DNA of 64,000 bases from NCBI GenBank assembly GCA_018398585.1, contig JAGTTD010000014.1, positions 21,947,387-22,011,386 on the forward strand, given 5' to 3'. Each line of letters begins with the position of its first letter. The first letter of the stretch is position 1. Source of the DNA: Simmondsia chinensis (lineage: Eukaryota > Streptophyta > Magnoliopsida > Caryophyllales > Simmondsiaceae). The position numbers and the translations under genes are program-made. Below the pieces are notes generated by a model. The model did not search any database, was not told the DNA's origin, and was given only the letters and a program-made list of their open reading frames with translations. Positions 53,603-64,000 of the stretch are shown here, piece after piece.

Positions 53603-56496
53603 TAGAGGTGACCATGGGCCGGGCTGGCCCGGGTCTTGACCGAGCCTGGGTTGGGCTTCGGTTTCCCTTAGGCCCAGTGAACCCAGCCCGATATATAATA
53701 TATACATATATATGTATTAACATACAATCATAATAGTGCCTTCTGAAATTATGAAAATATATAATCATTTTGATCAAAAAAATAATGATAATTTATTGAT
53801 AAATAATATAACATACAAATACAACACAACACAATCATAATTATGAATATATTTAATAGAATAAAATGTATCATAAATTGTTAAAAATACAACTATAACA
53901 ATATGATACTATTTAAAATTATAAATATATTTTATAAAAAAAATATGTTACAAAAAAAAGAATTATAATAATATAAATAACTTAGTCTGAACTAGTTGTG
54001 GTTGGTGCGGGACTTGCTGTGTTAGTGCTACGATCGTCTGCTTCATCGCTTGATGGACCCAAGTTGAGTCGGTCTTGGTCTCTATCTGCTGCAGCCATCC
54101 AATCCTTCAAGCACACCGACATTTCTAAGGTGACTGGTGCTCTTTTTGCTCCAAACAATTTACCACATGTACTAAAAGCACACTCCGATGCTACTGAAGA
54201 CACCCGATACGTTAGCATATCGCGTGCCATGGTGGAAAACATGGGATATTGGGTTTTATTAGAACACCGCCATTGCAAAATATCAAATTTTGGATTCTCC
54301 CGTGTCAGGTTAAAGTCGAGCATAGACGAACGCAAGTAAAAATCTAGCTTATCATACTTGGGATTTTGTTTGGGCTTCAATCGGTTTATCATATCCCACA
54401 CATATGATTTTCCTTGAGACCAAAAATATGATGTGGAAGAAACATTTGGATTATTAGATGATAATCTTGACGCATACACGGAAAATAAATTTCGTAAATT
54501 TTTATCAACTTCTGCAATAAAAGATGCTACAACATAAGTTGAATTTATTTTTCGTAAAAATATTGTGCAAATAATTACAAACATTTAAGTTTATAATGTG
54601 GATCAAAAAAGGTGGCAATACAATATGCCAATAGTAATTCAAAATAATATTTTAAAAGTTTTATCCTCATGGCGAAAATAAGGGCCTCTAACATGGGGTT
54701 GGAGACATTCTCACCCATCTAAGCAGTAATATCTATCAGTCTTGTTATTGCTTGTGTAATTGTTGGATAATAACATCTAGAAAAAATATTGTAGCATCTT
54801 TAAAAATAAAATAGATCTACAGATTTCATTAGTTGCATTCCAATCTACACATTAGAAATTAGAATTCCTTAGTTCTAGAGGATTTTCCTGTATATATTCA
54901 ATTAAGACATCTTTGTATGGTATTATTCTTTTAAACATCTCAACTATGGATGACCACTTAGTTTGTGTATCTATTTTAAATTTTTTAAAAGGAATGCCAT
55001 GTGTGTCACAAAGACATTTAAATTTTCTTTGCCTAGTTCCAGATGTCGTAATTGCTATAGCTAATTCTCTTAAACACGCAATAGAAACATCTACAAGTTG
55101 CAAACCATTCATTACCATTAAATGTAGTATATGACAGATGCAACATAAATGAAAGCATTTCCCATCTAACATGGGCCTTATATGCTTAATTAATGTTTTA
55201 CAAATGCATCGTTGTTAGGAGCATTATCAAAAGTAATGCTAAAAATTTTGCGGTCTATCCCCCACTCATGGCATGCCTCCATATGGCACCCGTGATTGCC
55301 TAAGCAGTGTGGGATATTCAAGAAGGCAAAAATGAAGTATTTGTTTTTGCATGATATAAGAAGAATCAATCCAATGTGTTGCTATGCACAAGAAAGGCAC
55401 ACCAGGTTTCGACTTTCATGTATCCGACGTCAACGAGAACATGATCGTGTTCGTCTTAAAAATATCTTGAAGCTCATCTTTCATATTTGCAAATTCTTTA
55501 AATGCATCCTGCTTCAAAATGTTCCGAGGAACCCTTAGAGCGGCTGGGTTTAACGCGTTTTGACAGTACTAGACGAATCTAGGGTTTTCACTGGTGGTAA
55601 ATGGCCTTTCAGCCCCAAAGACATATCTCGTTAATTCACGTCTATTAGTTTCTTATGTAAACCTAAAGTTAGCAAGCGCACCAATCACTTGCTATACGAG
55701 ATGTTGTTGGGTTTTATCTGAAGTTAATTCGGGGTGGCTTTTTAATAGGTGGCTTTTTAGAGTGCCGGTCTCACTACCACGTGGATGACTAAAAACTTTT
55801 GAAGGATCACATAATGTACAATATGCTTTATTATAGTCACGATCTAGGGTGAAGTGGTTCTATACATCACTAGTATTATGTCTACTACTGGTGCGGGTTT
55901 CAGTTTTATCGGTGGTGGATGTGGGTTCGCTTTGAGAATATCCCGCACCACCCAATTCAAGATAATCCTGCTCATAGTGCTGCTCTTGTTCCCAATTTAA
56001 GGTGTCTATGTAGAGAGGTAACGGACGGGTTCTAAAAATTCGAGTTCCTGGGTATTAAGTTGAACTACTTTAGGGATTTAAGACAGTCGAGAAGAGCTAG
56101 TACTAGATCAAATAGCTCCATATGAAGATGAATTATAAGCCATGACATTATTAATTTATAATTATAAAATTTAAGTAAGAATGCAAGTTAGGTAAATAAA
56201 AATGACAAATGAATAAAATTTTGATACTAATTTTACCGAAGTGAAAACTAAAAAATTTCAACTTCTTCAAGCAGAATACAATTGAAACTTCAAACTTGAG
56301 AGATTTAAAACAAATAATTGTATGTAAGTAATTAGAGAAGAGATACTTGGAGAGATTGCTGTGTGGTTGAGAAAATGAGGTTAGTATTTTAAAAAAAATT
56401 GAATATTTTTTATTGAGCCCCAAACGGCCCGGGCCCGAGCTGGTGGAGGAGGCTTGAGGCCTAGCCAAAATGGGCCCGGCCCACGGGCTATCGCTA
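53603..56496 (-). mobile_element. hAT (Ac-like) transposon, decayed autonomous copy
   Basis: The left end tagaggtgaccatgggccgg and the right end (inverted, tagcgatagcccgtgggccg) are imperfect terminal repeats. The flanks tatgtgca (53595-53602) and tgtgtgcg (56497-56504) match at six of eight positions. Inside, on the minus strand, is a transposase pseudogene of the expected size. GC-rich gggccgggc words cluster at both ends, and the interior is very AT-rich. Confidence 0.85.
53982..56143 (-). pseudogene. hAT transposase, broken
   Basis: The likely ATG is at 56143 (MAYNSSSYG), followed by stops. The first ~900 bases are badly decayed; I could not read a BED finger. The middle (55172-54852) has CCICHILHLMVMNGLQLV and IDTQTKWSSIVEMFKR, as in the hAT catalytic region. 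The C-terminal 200 codons (54584-53982) are open and contain YDKLDFYLRSS, FDILQWRCSNKTQYPMFSTM and SSVASECAFSTCGKLF, the hAT dimerisation domain. In intact copies it would cut and join transposon ends in the nucleus. Confidence 0.88.
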
Positions 56497-56504
56497 TGTG
56501 TGCG

Positions 56505-57285
56505 TTTGGTATTAGGATTGAAACAGTTTAGAAAAAAGTTAGGAGGCTTTTTTTAAAAGAACACAATTTTAATAGATACAATTAGGCTTTGTTTGGCACG
56601 TGTAATTGAAATTGGACTAAATCTGCAATTCCCATTCCAATGATGGTGGAATTGGAATTCGAATGCCATTGAAACCCCATTGTTTAGTTAATCAAAGGAA
56701 TTAGTGCTCGGAATTATAATTTCATAATGATTCGAGTCATCACAAGTTTTCGGTCAATCGAGATTTCAAGTTTTCAGTCAGCTATGGTTAGATTTTGATT
56801 GGCTAGATCACTTTAGATTCGAGTTATTTGAGTTTTGAGTCAAATTTGAGCAAGTTTAAGTTATGTTGGAACACTTTGTGCTCGAGCCATCTCGCATTTT
56901 CAGTTAGTCGGTTTGGATCTTTTCGAGATTCAAGATAGAATAGGTTAGGTTTGAGTTGATTTAGGTTGTTTTGAGCTATAGTTATCTTAATTTTGGGTCA
57001 ACCAGGTTGCATCATTTCAAATTTCCGGTTGTCTCAGGTACGGTCAAATTTAAGATGAGGGTAAAATGGGTTCTTTCAGCTATCTAGATATTTTATAAAT
57101 CTTAAATATTTTTTGTTGACTAGGCAGTTAGGTAGGTTCTTTTATTTTTCCCACCTTTTTTCCTCTTTTGGCTTGGCTTGTATACAAACTTAGCTCCTAA
57201 TTAGTTTTGGCTAATGATGATGATGGTGCACAATTAGCCATCTCTCTCTCTCTTTGATTACCGTTGAAGCCCGTAAAATATACGA
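56505..57285. other. Unassigned, possible LTR remains at right
   Basis: tttgtttggcacg at 56588 resembles MITE ends, but no inverted partner was found. A (ct)n stretch at 57241-57254 and the bases up to 57300 may be the end of the 5' LTR of the following copia element. Confidence 0.35.
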
Positions 57286-57429
57286 GAGTAGGAAATCTAA
57301 TATGAAATCAGAGCACTAAGCCTTTTTGTAGTGCATTTTGACTCATCTTTCATCATTGCTTCCTTTTCATTAGGTTTCTTCCTCTGGATGCCTCTTTGTC
57401 CAAAATCCTTCTCTTTTCTTAATCTTTTA

Positions 57430-57949
57430 TGGTAGATTCGAGGTTTCAAAGCATTTCAAATATGATTGGAGTCTCATGAGAACATAATGAAGTAGCTCAA
57501 AGTGATTATTCGGACATGCAACTTGTTCATGCTGATGATCCTTATGCCTTGCCCGATTTTCTTAGTAACAAATGAGAATCCTAGAATGAGCTCGTGCAAC
57601 CTCTAATAGGGTCGAAAAACTACAGTACTGAGATGAAGTCCATGAAAACTACTTCAATCAAAGAATAAGCTAGAGTTTATCTCGACACAATTAAAGAAAT
57701 AGAAGAGGATAGTCCTATTTACGGAGAATGGCACAAATGTGATTCGATGATCATATTGTGGATAAAAAACTCTGTTTTGGCTGATATAGGATCTAGTGTG
57801 ATTAGCGCTTGTACTTCCATGGAAACTTGGGCTAGTATTAGAGCTCGATATTCTCTGAAGACAGACCAAGTGTTTTCCATATCAAAAACCGATTTCTAAA
57901 TTAAAATAAAGATCCCTATTAGTGACAACATATTTTGGAAAATAAAAGA
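57430..57949 (+). pseudogene. Copia gag, N-terminal part
   Basis: The ATG at 57430 gives MVDSRFQSISNMIG and then a stop. The gag match continues as DPYALPDF, NYSTEMKSMK, and SPIYGEWHKCDSMI at 57711 onward, then GSSVISACTSMETWASIRAR, the UBN2_3 pattern. It ends at YFGK IKDALN-like codons where the LTR begins, and resumes at 60156. Confidence 0.8.
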
Positions 57950-60155
57950 TGCTTTGAACAGTGTCTTGAAAACCATATTTGTTCTGGATATATTATTTTA
58001 ATTAATAAATAAAATTAAAGTTTCAGTCGTTTCCTAGTTAAATTTGTGTATGTAAGCATTTATACTGCATGTGATTCTCTTTTGGGAGACATCCATGAGA
58101 TGGGTGTAGTCATCAGACTACGATTTACATGTTTGTTCTAAGTGGTTTATGAGACTAAGCTACAGATAAACTTGGAACAAATGATATGGATTGTTGTTTG
58201 AAAGACTCGTAGTCGAAGACAAGTTTGGACCACTTGTATGTTAAGACTATAACGTGACACTTTGGATGACTTGTCTTGGTCATGTGGATGGAGATCCAAA
58301 AGTGTTAGGTTTGTGTTTGACACACTGAGTTGGACCATGCGGGTTACTTATTTCTAGACTATTATCGGAGATGAGTGACTCACGCTGTACCGTTTGAACG
58401 ACGACTCTAAATCCTAAGGGTATTCTGGACTTGTACATTGAGCGTTAGTCACTTTGGTGTACTATAAGTAAGGTCTAAAATGAATGACTGAAATCCCACG
58501 TACACTGGGTAGCAGCATGAAGTGTGACAAGGATCAGGTATTCAATAGGGAATCTACAGTGTCTTATGGGATACAGATGTCCCCTTAGTTGATTCGCAAA
58601 TATTTGAATAGTTCAGAAACTTTGGCCAAAGTATTCTAAGTGTTTGACATTTGGAATTTATACTGTGAATATGTTCAAGTATAAATGAATTATTCAGTGA
58701 AGGGCGAGTCGGTAACTAATGGAGAAGCTGTGAGAAGGATAATGGTAGTGGTTATATTTATCCTTTGTCATGGACATCTAGTGGAGGGTTGTTGTCATCA
58801 ATACAGTCTATTAGGGAGATATCGAATAAATAATTGAAGTCTGGAGTGCAGTGAGATTTATTTAGTGGAATTAAGTCTCATTAAATAGTAATTAAATTAA
58901 TACCATGAGATGATTTAATTTAACCCATTTGGAGCTAGATTTAAATTGTCCCTGAGGTCCCTGAGCAAGCCTCTGTATTTTATTGCCATCGAAAAAATAT
59001 TAAAGAATTCTTGAGATAAATTATTTATCCATAAGATAGGTAAATTAATTTTGCCAAATATTATTCATAAAATGAATAAAATTTAAAAATTATAAAATAA
59101 AATAATTTTGGAAAACTAAAATTCATAATATGAATTTTTACATGTGGGAAACAAAGCAAAAAAAAAAAAGGGAAAAATTGCGTGTGCAGGGGTCGATCCG
59201 TGTGCTCACGGAACAACCAACCAGCGCACCGTGTCACGCTATTCAAAATAATAGATGCATGCACAGTAAATGAAACACGTCATTTTGGTTTCGCTTTTGC
59301 ACGATACGCCGCGTTTAGTATTAAAACTGGAATTATTTTGTATGCATCCCACATCGAATTTTCATAATTTTTCGCTCCGGTATATTCGTATAAATAGAGG
59401 GGCTTATTCCGAGGTTTGGCAATTGAGTTAAAATATTTATTTAGAGTTTCTGAAATTGTTTCAGAGATCTAATTGGAGAGAAAAATTTCTGTTGCAATTT
59501 TTCTTTCCTCAATTTAATATTTTTCTGAGCCCACCCTCCGGGCAGTTTGAGGTCATTGCGTAGAAGGTCTCGAGGTCTTGATTTTGAAGAATATTATTAT
59601 CTTTCTGGTTTTTCTTTTATTGGAGCAAATCCAGGTATGTTTTTCTTTCTTTCTTCTTTTAGTTTTCGCTTTTCTATTTGTTTACAGTAGTCGTTATTAT
59701 ACATGTTTAAGTTTATGTATTAGAGTAAAAGGCCTGTAAATATAAATTAAGAATTTAGATTTGTTGATTTAAATTATGAATTTAGATTTGTTGATTTAAA
59801 TTATGAATTTAAGTCAGTAGATTTAAAATTAGGAATTTTAAATCAACCCTAGGTTTAGAGTTATGAATTCTAAACCCGTTCCACTGTGTAAACTTTAAGG
59901 AGAATTTTCGAAATTCATCCCAACAACCGGTATTAGGGCAAAGGGTTTATAGAGATAAACCTCTTCCCGGGAACTCTCGCACGTGAGGTGTCATGAAGCG
60001 TGACTCTCCGACCGGGGGCTTAGGTAGAGAGAAGAGTCTCATACTCTAAGTGCTCTAATAGGTGCTTATTGTTGTGATCATAGTTGAGAACTGTGAACCC
60101 AATAGTCGGCATCAGAGTTTATTTTTGAACAAAATTAATATGCTTTTTCCCAACA
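57950..60155 (+). mobile_element. Solo LTR of the 2.3-kb copia family
   Basis: It matches 12989-15247 and 19424-21715 from the eighth base or so to the final cccaaca. No internal sequence or second LTR is attached. The first bases (tgctttgaac versus tgttaggaac) are altered and the flanks do not form a 5-bp duplication. It keeps tataaata at 59389-59396. The stretch holding the two ACGTGTC boxes is shortened near 59220-59240, leaving only ccgtgtcacgc. Confidence 0.88.
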
Positions 60156-60576
60156 AGTTCGCTGGCTACAATCTATCCACCTTGTGCCTATGGAATTAAA
60201 GTTTGTGGGTGCATCCAAGTCATACATGAAACTCGCCATGAAAAGTAGATTATGACGTCCTTAATGGTACTCAATGAGAGTTATGTTGTCGTGAAAGACC
60301 AAATGCTCCTAATGGAGCGACTGCTTTCCATCAATGTTGTGTCTAAAATCTCACAGTAAGCGAAGCAGAATGAGATTAGTGGAGTCAAATCTCATCAAAT
60401 CGTTTTTTGTTGAAACAGTCGTTATGCTTGGAGAGGTAGAGAAGAGCAAGATGCAACCTAAGCATTACAAGAAAGAGCGGCCTTGTTGCACACATTATGT
60501 TCTAAATGGCCATATTATCAAGAAGTGCTATAAGCTATACGGATATCCTCTTGGATATAAATCTAAGGGGAATTAA
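60156..60576 (+). pseudogene. Copia gag, C-terminal part
   Basis: It continues the gag of 57430-57949 after the LTR. In successive frames it gives pieces like ETRHE, VKDQMLLMER and INVV. The zinc knuckle region CCTHYVLNGHIIKKCYKLYG lies at ~60484-60543, followed by YPLGYKSKGN. The second Cys of the CCHC is Tyr. Confidence 0.8.
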
Positions 60577-60839
60577 AGGACTGGTAATTAAGGAAACACA
60601 AAAGGTCCTTAATCAACGGAACCGAACGAGAAGGGTACTGCATGGCTGTCTGTCACACCAGAATAATGTGAACAACTCTGGACCCTTCTCAGTGGTCATA
60701 TGGGTGGCTCCTCTGTGCGTAATGTCGATAAGGAGGTTATAGCAGCTTAGGATGGTAGTGGTTTTGGTTTTCCTCTTTCTTTCTCAAGTATAAAATCTTT
60801 TACTTCCTTTTATTCCTTTGCCACCTCGAATTCTTCACA

Positions 60840-61142
60840 CGATATTTTACGAACTCATGGATTATAGATTCATGAGCTTCTTATCATATGTGTGGGAATA
60901 TCCTTCCATTTGATAGCATAAGTCATTGTATGGAAGGACATGTAACTCTTCCTAGTGGAGTTATCACTCTTGTTACACACAAAGGTACTCTCAAAATCAC
61001 TCCTAATACGAATGTAAAAGATGTTCTATTCATACTTAAATTAAAGTATAATATACTGTTTGTTGGGCAACTGTGTCGTTCTTTGAACTACACTTATTGT
61101 TCACTCCTAATTCTTGTGTCATGCGGGACCCCATCCAGTTGA
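60840..61142 (+). pseudogene. Copia protease, stop in active site
   Basis: SWIIDS*ASYHMCGNILPF is the DSGA-type protease site with Gly replaced by TGA at 60873-60875. VTLPSGVITLVTHKGTLKI and NVKDVLFILKLKYNILFVGQ follow, the usual C-terminal half of the domain. Confidence 0.82.
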
Positions 61143-62460
61143 ATATGACTTGAGTGGGTAAGAAGTGCCTTAATCCATACCATTTTATGCCAGAGAGTGG
61201 TATTGCCGCAGCATGTGGTGCATCATCTAGCCTTCCAACTAAAATGCTTGTTTTCATCCGGTTGCCATTCAAAGTATTTGGCACTTTTGTCTTGGTCACC
61301 CTTCTATAGGAAGATTGTAAGCTTTACAGAGACTAATTCCTGATATAATGAATAAAGTGTTTGACTTTTCTCATCTTGTTTGTCCCCTCGTTGAATATAT
61401 ACATTTACCATACCAACAACCCTTTTATTCTTATTCATTGTGATATTTGGAGTTTCTTTCATGTTGAGTCTGTAAGTGGACATCATTACTTTTTTACTAT
61501 ACTGGATGATTGTACTTGAATGACTTGGGCTTTATGATGAAATTTAAGTCTAATGTTGCTTGTTTACTTCCCTTCCTGCAGTTTTTTTTTTTTTTTTTTC
61601 TTTTTTATGACTCAATTCAAAACTCCAATAAAAGGCTTCACAAGTGATAATGGAAAGGAATTTCAACTCACCAATTTTTATCAATCTTGTGGTATTATTC
61701 ACCAATACTCCAATGTGGAAAGTCCACTACAAAATTTTATTTTTGAGAGGAAACACCTACACATTCTCTGTGTTGCTTGCACTTTACATTTTCAAGCAAA
61801 TACAACTCTTGAAGTAAGTGTGTTCTCACTACTATCTATATCATCAACAGATTACCATCTCATATACTTCATAGTGCACTCCCTACAAATTAGTTTATAA
61901 AACTGCCACTAAGTACACTCATTTTAAAGCAATTGGATGTTTTTGTTTTGCTTCCACACTTTTACCTAACGTCATAAGTTCTTTGCTAAAGCTCGGATTC
62001 CCATCTTCTTGGGATATCCCTTTAGGGTGAAGGGATATAAGCTGTACGATCTCCAAACAAAAGAATCTTCCTCTCTAGAAATGTTGTTTTCCATGAGGTG
62101 CTGTTCCCATCCAAGACTATATCTCAACATGATGATTCTTTCTCCCATATTACTTTTCCCTATCCCTGAGTTGTTCAAGATGACTATCCATGTATTTATG
62201 TCCCTACACGTGTTTTACATTCCATGGACCCTAATGCAGGTCTTTCATTATCCAATGGAAAACAACAAAATACCCCAACCCTTCCCCAATCCACAAAATT
62301 ATTATCTATTGGACACCAAATAAATACCCCAACCCCTTCGCAGTCCACTAACCACCCTACTCATCTATCCCCTTATGTATCGAGTATTGCAATAGATGTC
62401 CCCTCTCCATCTTTTCCTTTCCTTCATCCTGCTTATGCTTCTCCCTCACCACCATAAAAT
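61143..62460 (+). pseudogene. Copia integrase region, broken
   Basis: A weak GAG-pre-integrase region is followed by a T-rich tract (61580-61596). The integrase core then reads IKGFTSDNGKEFQLTNFYQS, with the second catalytic Asp near 61640-61650, and IFERKHLHILCVA with the Glu near 61745. The segment with the first catalytic Asp is not readable. LGYPFRVKGYKLYDLQTKES at 62005-62066 is the post-integrase block. A Pro/Ser-rich stretch closes the region; RT does not follow. Confidence 0.8.
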
Positions 62461-62598
62461 CTTTCCCGTAAACTAGAAAATCCTCTAGAAATTGTCAACC
62501 ACTTCACCATCTCACGGATTATCGTTGTAATCTTCTTTCCTCTTGGCTTACTTCTTCTCCTCCTTCCTCCACTTCCTTTCTCAGCTAATGTTCTTAGT
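62461..62598 (+). other. End of split copia, pyrimidine-rich
   Basis: Contains ttcttctcctccttcctcc and no domain. It is truncated at the boundary with the inverted LTR. Confidence 0.4.
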
Positions 62599-64000
62599 GT
62601 CGGAAATATTTTTGAAATACTCCCTAAAATTGGCTAGAGTGGCACAGCGGAATAAATTTAAAATTCTTAATTCTAAATCTAAGGACCTGTAAACTAATAT
62701 ATTCACAAGAATACTGAATATCTAAGCATAATAAACAAGAAATTAAAAGTATGAATAAAAATGTAAAAATTTAAAGGAAAATTTAAAAAGAAAAAGGAAT
62801 AAAAAATACATGGATTTTAGACTGCAATTATCGCCCGGGAGGAATCATCGAGACTGCGAGATCTTCTTCGTAATTTTTCCTTGACATCTGAAGTGTGGGC
62901 TCCAAAAACTATTTACTAGAAAAAATTTCAAAGATAAATCTTCCTTTTTAATTTTGTTTAAAATAATTTTTCAAAAAATTTTGAGAATCTTAAACTAAGT
63001 CATGAAGACCTCTATTTATAGTAAATTGCATGACAAAAATTTCCCAAAATATGGATGTAGGATTCCAAGAAAAACTAGAAAAAAGCGCTTTTAAAACTAG
63101 TAAAACGACATCGTATATTGTAGAAAACAGTGCGAGCATTACAGCAGTCAACACACCACATGGGGCATCGTCATTGATAAGCTGAAGTATACGTGGATAG
63201 ACATCCACAGGCGTGCAAGATAACGTGCCACGTGTCGTTTCCCAATTAGCTATCCCACGAGCATGCGGATCACCAGCTACCTGCTAATTCCAGGACACGT
63301 GTCACGAGCGTATTGGCGGAAACCTAAAGGCACAGATCAAGATTGGCTAACACATGATTTTTCCTTTTTTTTATTTAGTAAAATAAATTCATCTCTTGAA
63401 TATTATATGGGAAAATAAATTTATTCATCTTAAGAATAATTAATTTATCTAATGAATTTTATTTAGTAAAATAAATTTATTTATCACATGAATAAATAAT
63501 TCATCTCATGCATTTATTTAAATGTTTTTTAATCGGTGTATTTCTAGAAGCTTGCAAAGGGACCTCAAGGATAATTTAATTCTAGCTCCAAATAGATCAA
63601 ATCTAATTATCAACACTTGATAATATTGATTACTATTCAGTAATACTTAATTTCACTAAATAAACATTACTGCACTTTAGAATTTAATATAATTATTCAA
63701 TAATTTCCAAATAACATTTATAATAACAATTAACCCTTCTATTAGATATCCATTAGAAAAAATAACTTTAGATACTATCATTATTTTTTGCATAGCTTTT
63801 TCTTTAGTTCCCGACTCGCCCTTTTTTTGAATAATTAATTAATACAAAAACATATTTTGTACTAATTTCAAAGGTCAAGCACCTGGAACGCTTTGTCCAA
63901 AGTTTTTCGAATTCATTCAAACACTTGCGAATCAAGGAGATATTTATATCTCATAAGAGGCTATAGATTCCATATTAAATGTTTTGTTCCCGCTACACTT
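62599..64000 (-). repeat. Diverged inverted LTR of the copia family, partial
   Basis: On the minus strand several blocks align with the 2.3-kb copia LTR in the same order: aatggaatctatagcctctt near the window end, gattcgcaagtgtttgaa and aactttggacaaag, then two ACGTGTC boxes (63293-63310 and 63227-63237), and gtgggctccaaaaac near 62900-62914. The sequence is much more diverged than the three copies on the plus strand. The left limit is tgtcggaaat; the right end is outside the window. Confidence 0.72.
63227..63310 (-). promoter_or_regulatory. Paired ACGTGTC boxes in diverged LTR
   Basis: gccacgtgtcg and ggacacgtgtcacgagcg are retained although most of the LTR has diverged. They match the pair in the 12989 and 19424 LTRs. 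Confidence 0.5.

Larger units (their letters stand above)
57290..62598 (+). mobile_element. Copia remnant split by an LTR insertion
   Basis: A PBS-like atgaaatcagagcac at 57302 is followed by gag, protease, integrase and post-integrase remains in copia order. A 2.2-kb LTR of the 12989-21715 family interrupts gag at 57950-60155. The RT and RNase H are missing: the element is cut off at 62598 by an inverted LTR-like sequence. All frames are heavily broken, so it is older than both insertions. Confidence 0.82.

Noticed and set aside
53541..53777. Frames over the hAT end rich in Gly-Pro-Ala-Arg
   Set aside because: They are translations of the gggccgggc terminal repeats.
56588..56740. MITE suggested by ggctttgtttggcacg
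   Set aside because: No inverted partner end or target duplication could be found in the following kilobase.

Overview
The window is repeat-dense, AT-rich intergenic chromatin from a plant nuclear genome, most likely a dicot. The evidence is Ty1/copia elements with GAG-pre-integrase, integrase, RT and RNase H, Ty3/gypsy elements with initiator-Met-type primer sites, an L1-type LINE, several hAT transposons, a possible Helitron end and a decayed PPR gene. I see no intact host gene, rRNA, tRNA or CRISPR. Nearly every long reading frame is a broken piece of a transposable element. All element boundaries were read by eye from terminal repeats, primer sites, polypurine tracts (PPT) and target-site duplications (TSD).

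Layout. 1-1595: a gypsy gag-protease remnant ending in a 39-bp self-duplication. 1598-3780: the 5' end of a second gypsy-like element, with a PBS, a ~178-bp leader array and a 43-bp array. 3780-5171: a minus-strand copia remnant. 5177-22009: a minus-strand gypsy element (TSD ataat) whose upstream LTR was later hit by a TTF-type hAT fragment (11735-12779) and a complete copia element with 2.3-kb LTRs (12989-21715, TSD agtcc). 22940-31625: a second, SIRE-like copia element with 1.5-kb near-identical LTRs and a striking set of GTGTCGACAC palindromes. 32860-33400: a PPR pseudogene, the only convincing host-gene relic.

34562-37684: a small LTR element with no RT or integrase that carries a PTB-type RRM-like domain and an unrecognised 274-codon frame. 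38026-38378: a lone LTR. 40683-40709: a Helitron-like 3' end. 41083-43762: a non-autonomous hAT element with another inverted-repeat element inside it. 44156-47040: a second small LTR element that keeps only a protease-like region and is studded with TTGGCGCC motifs. 47065-47982: a hAT MITE. 48722-52676: a minus-strand LINE with endonuclease, RT, zinc-knuckle region and RNase H remains. 53603-56496: a decayed hAT element with recognisable transposase. 57290-62598: a copia element split by a third copy of the 2.2-kb copia LTR. 62599-64000: a diverged, inverted relative of that LTR running off the edge.

None of these genes form an operon or pathway. The relations are of nesting and relative age: older copia debris was invaded by gypsy, which was then invaded by hAT and copia. 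The non-autonomous LTR elements would need proteins supplied by other copies. The most unusual features are the RRM-bearing LTR element, the palindrome arrays of the SIRE-like element, and the TTGGCGCC-rich protease-only element.
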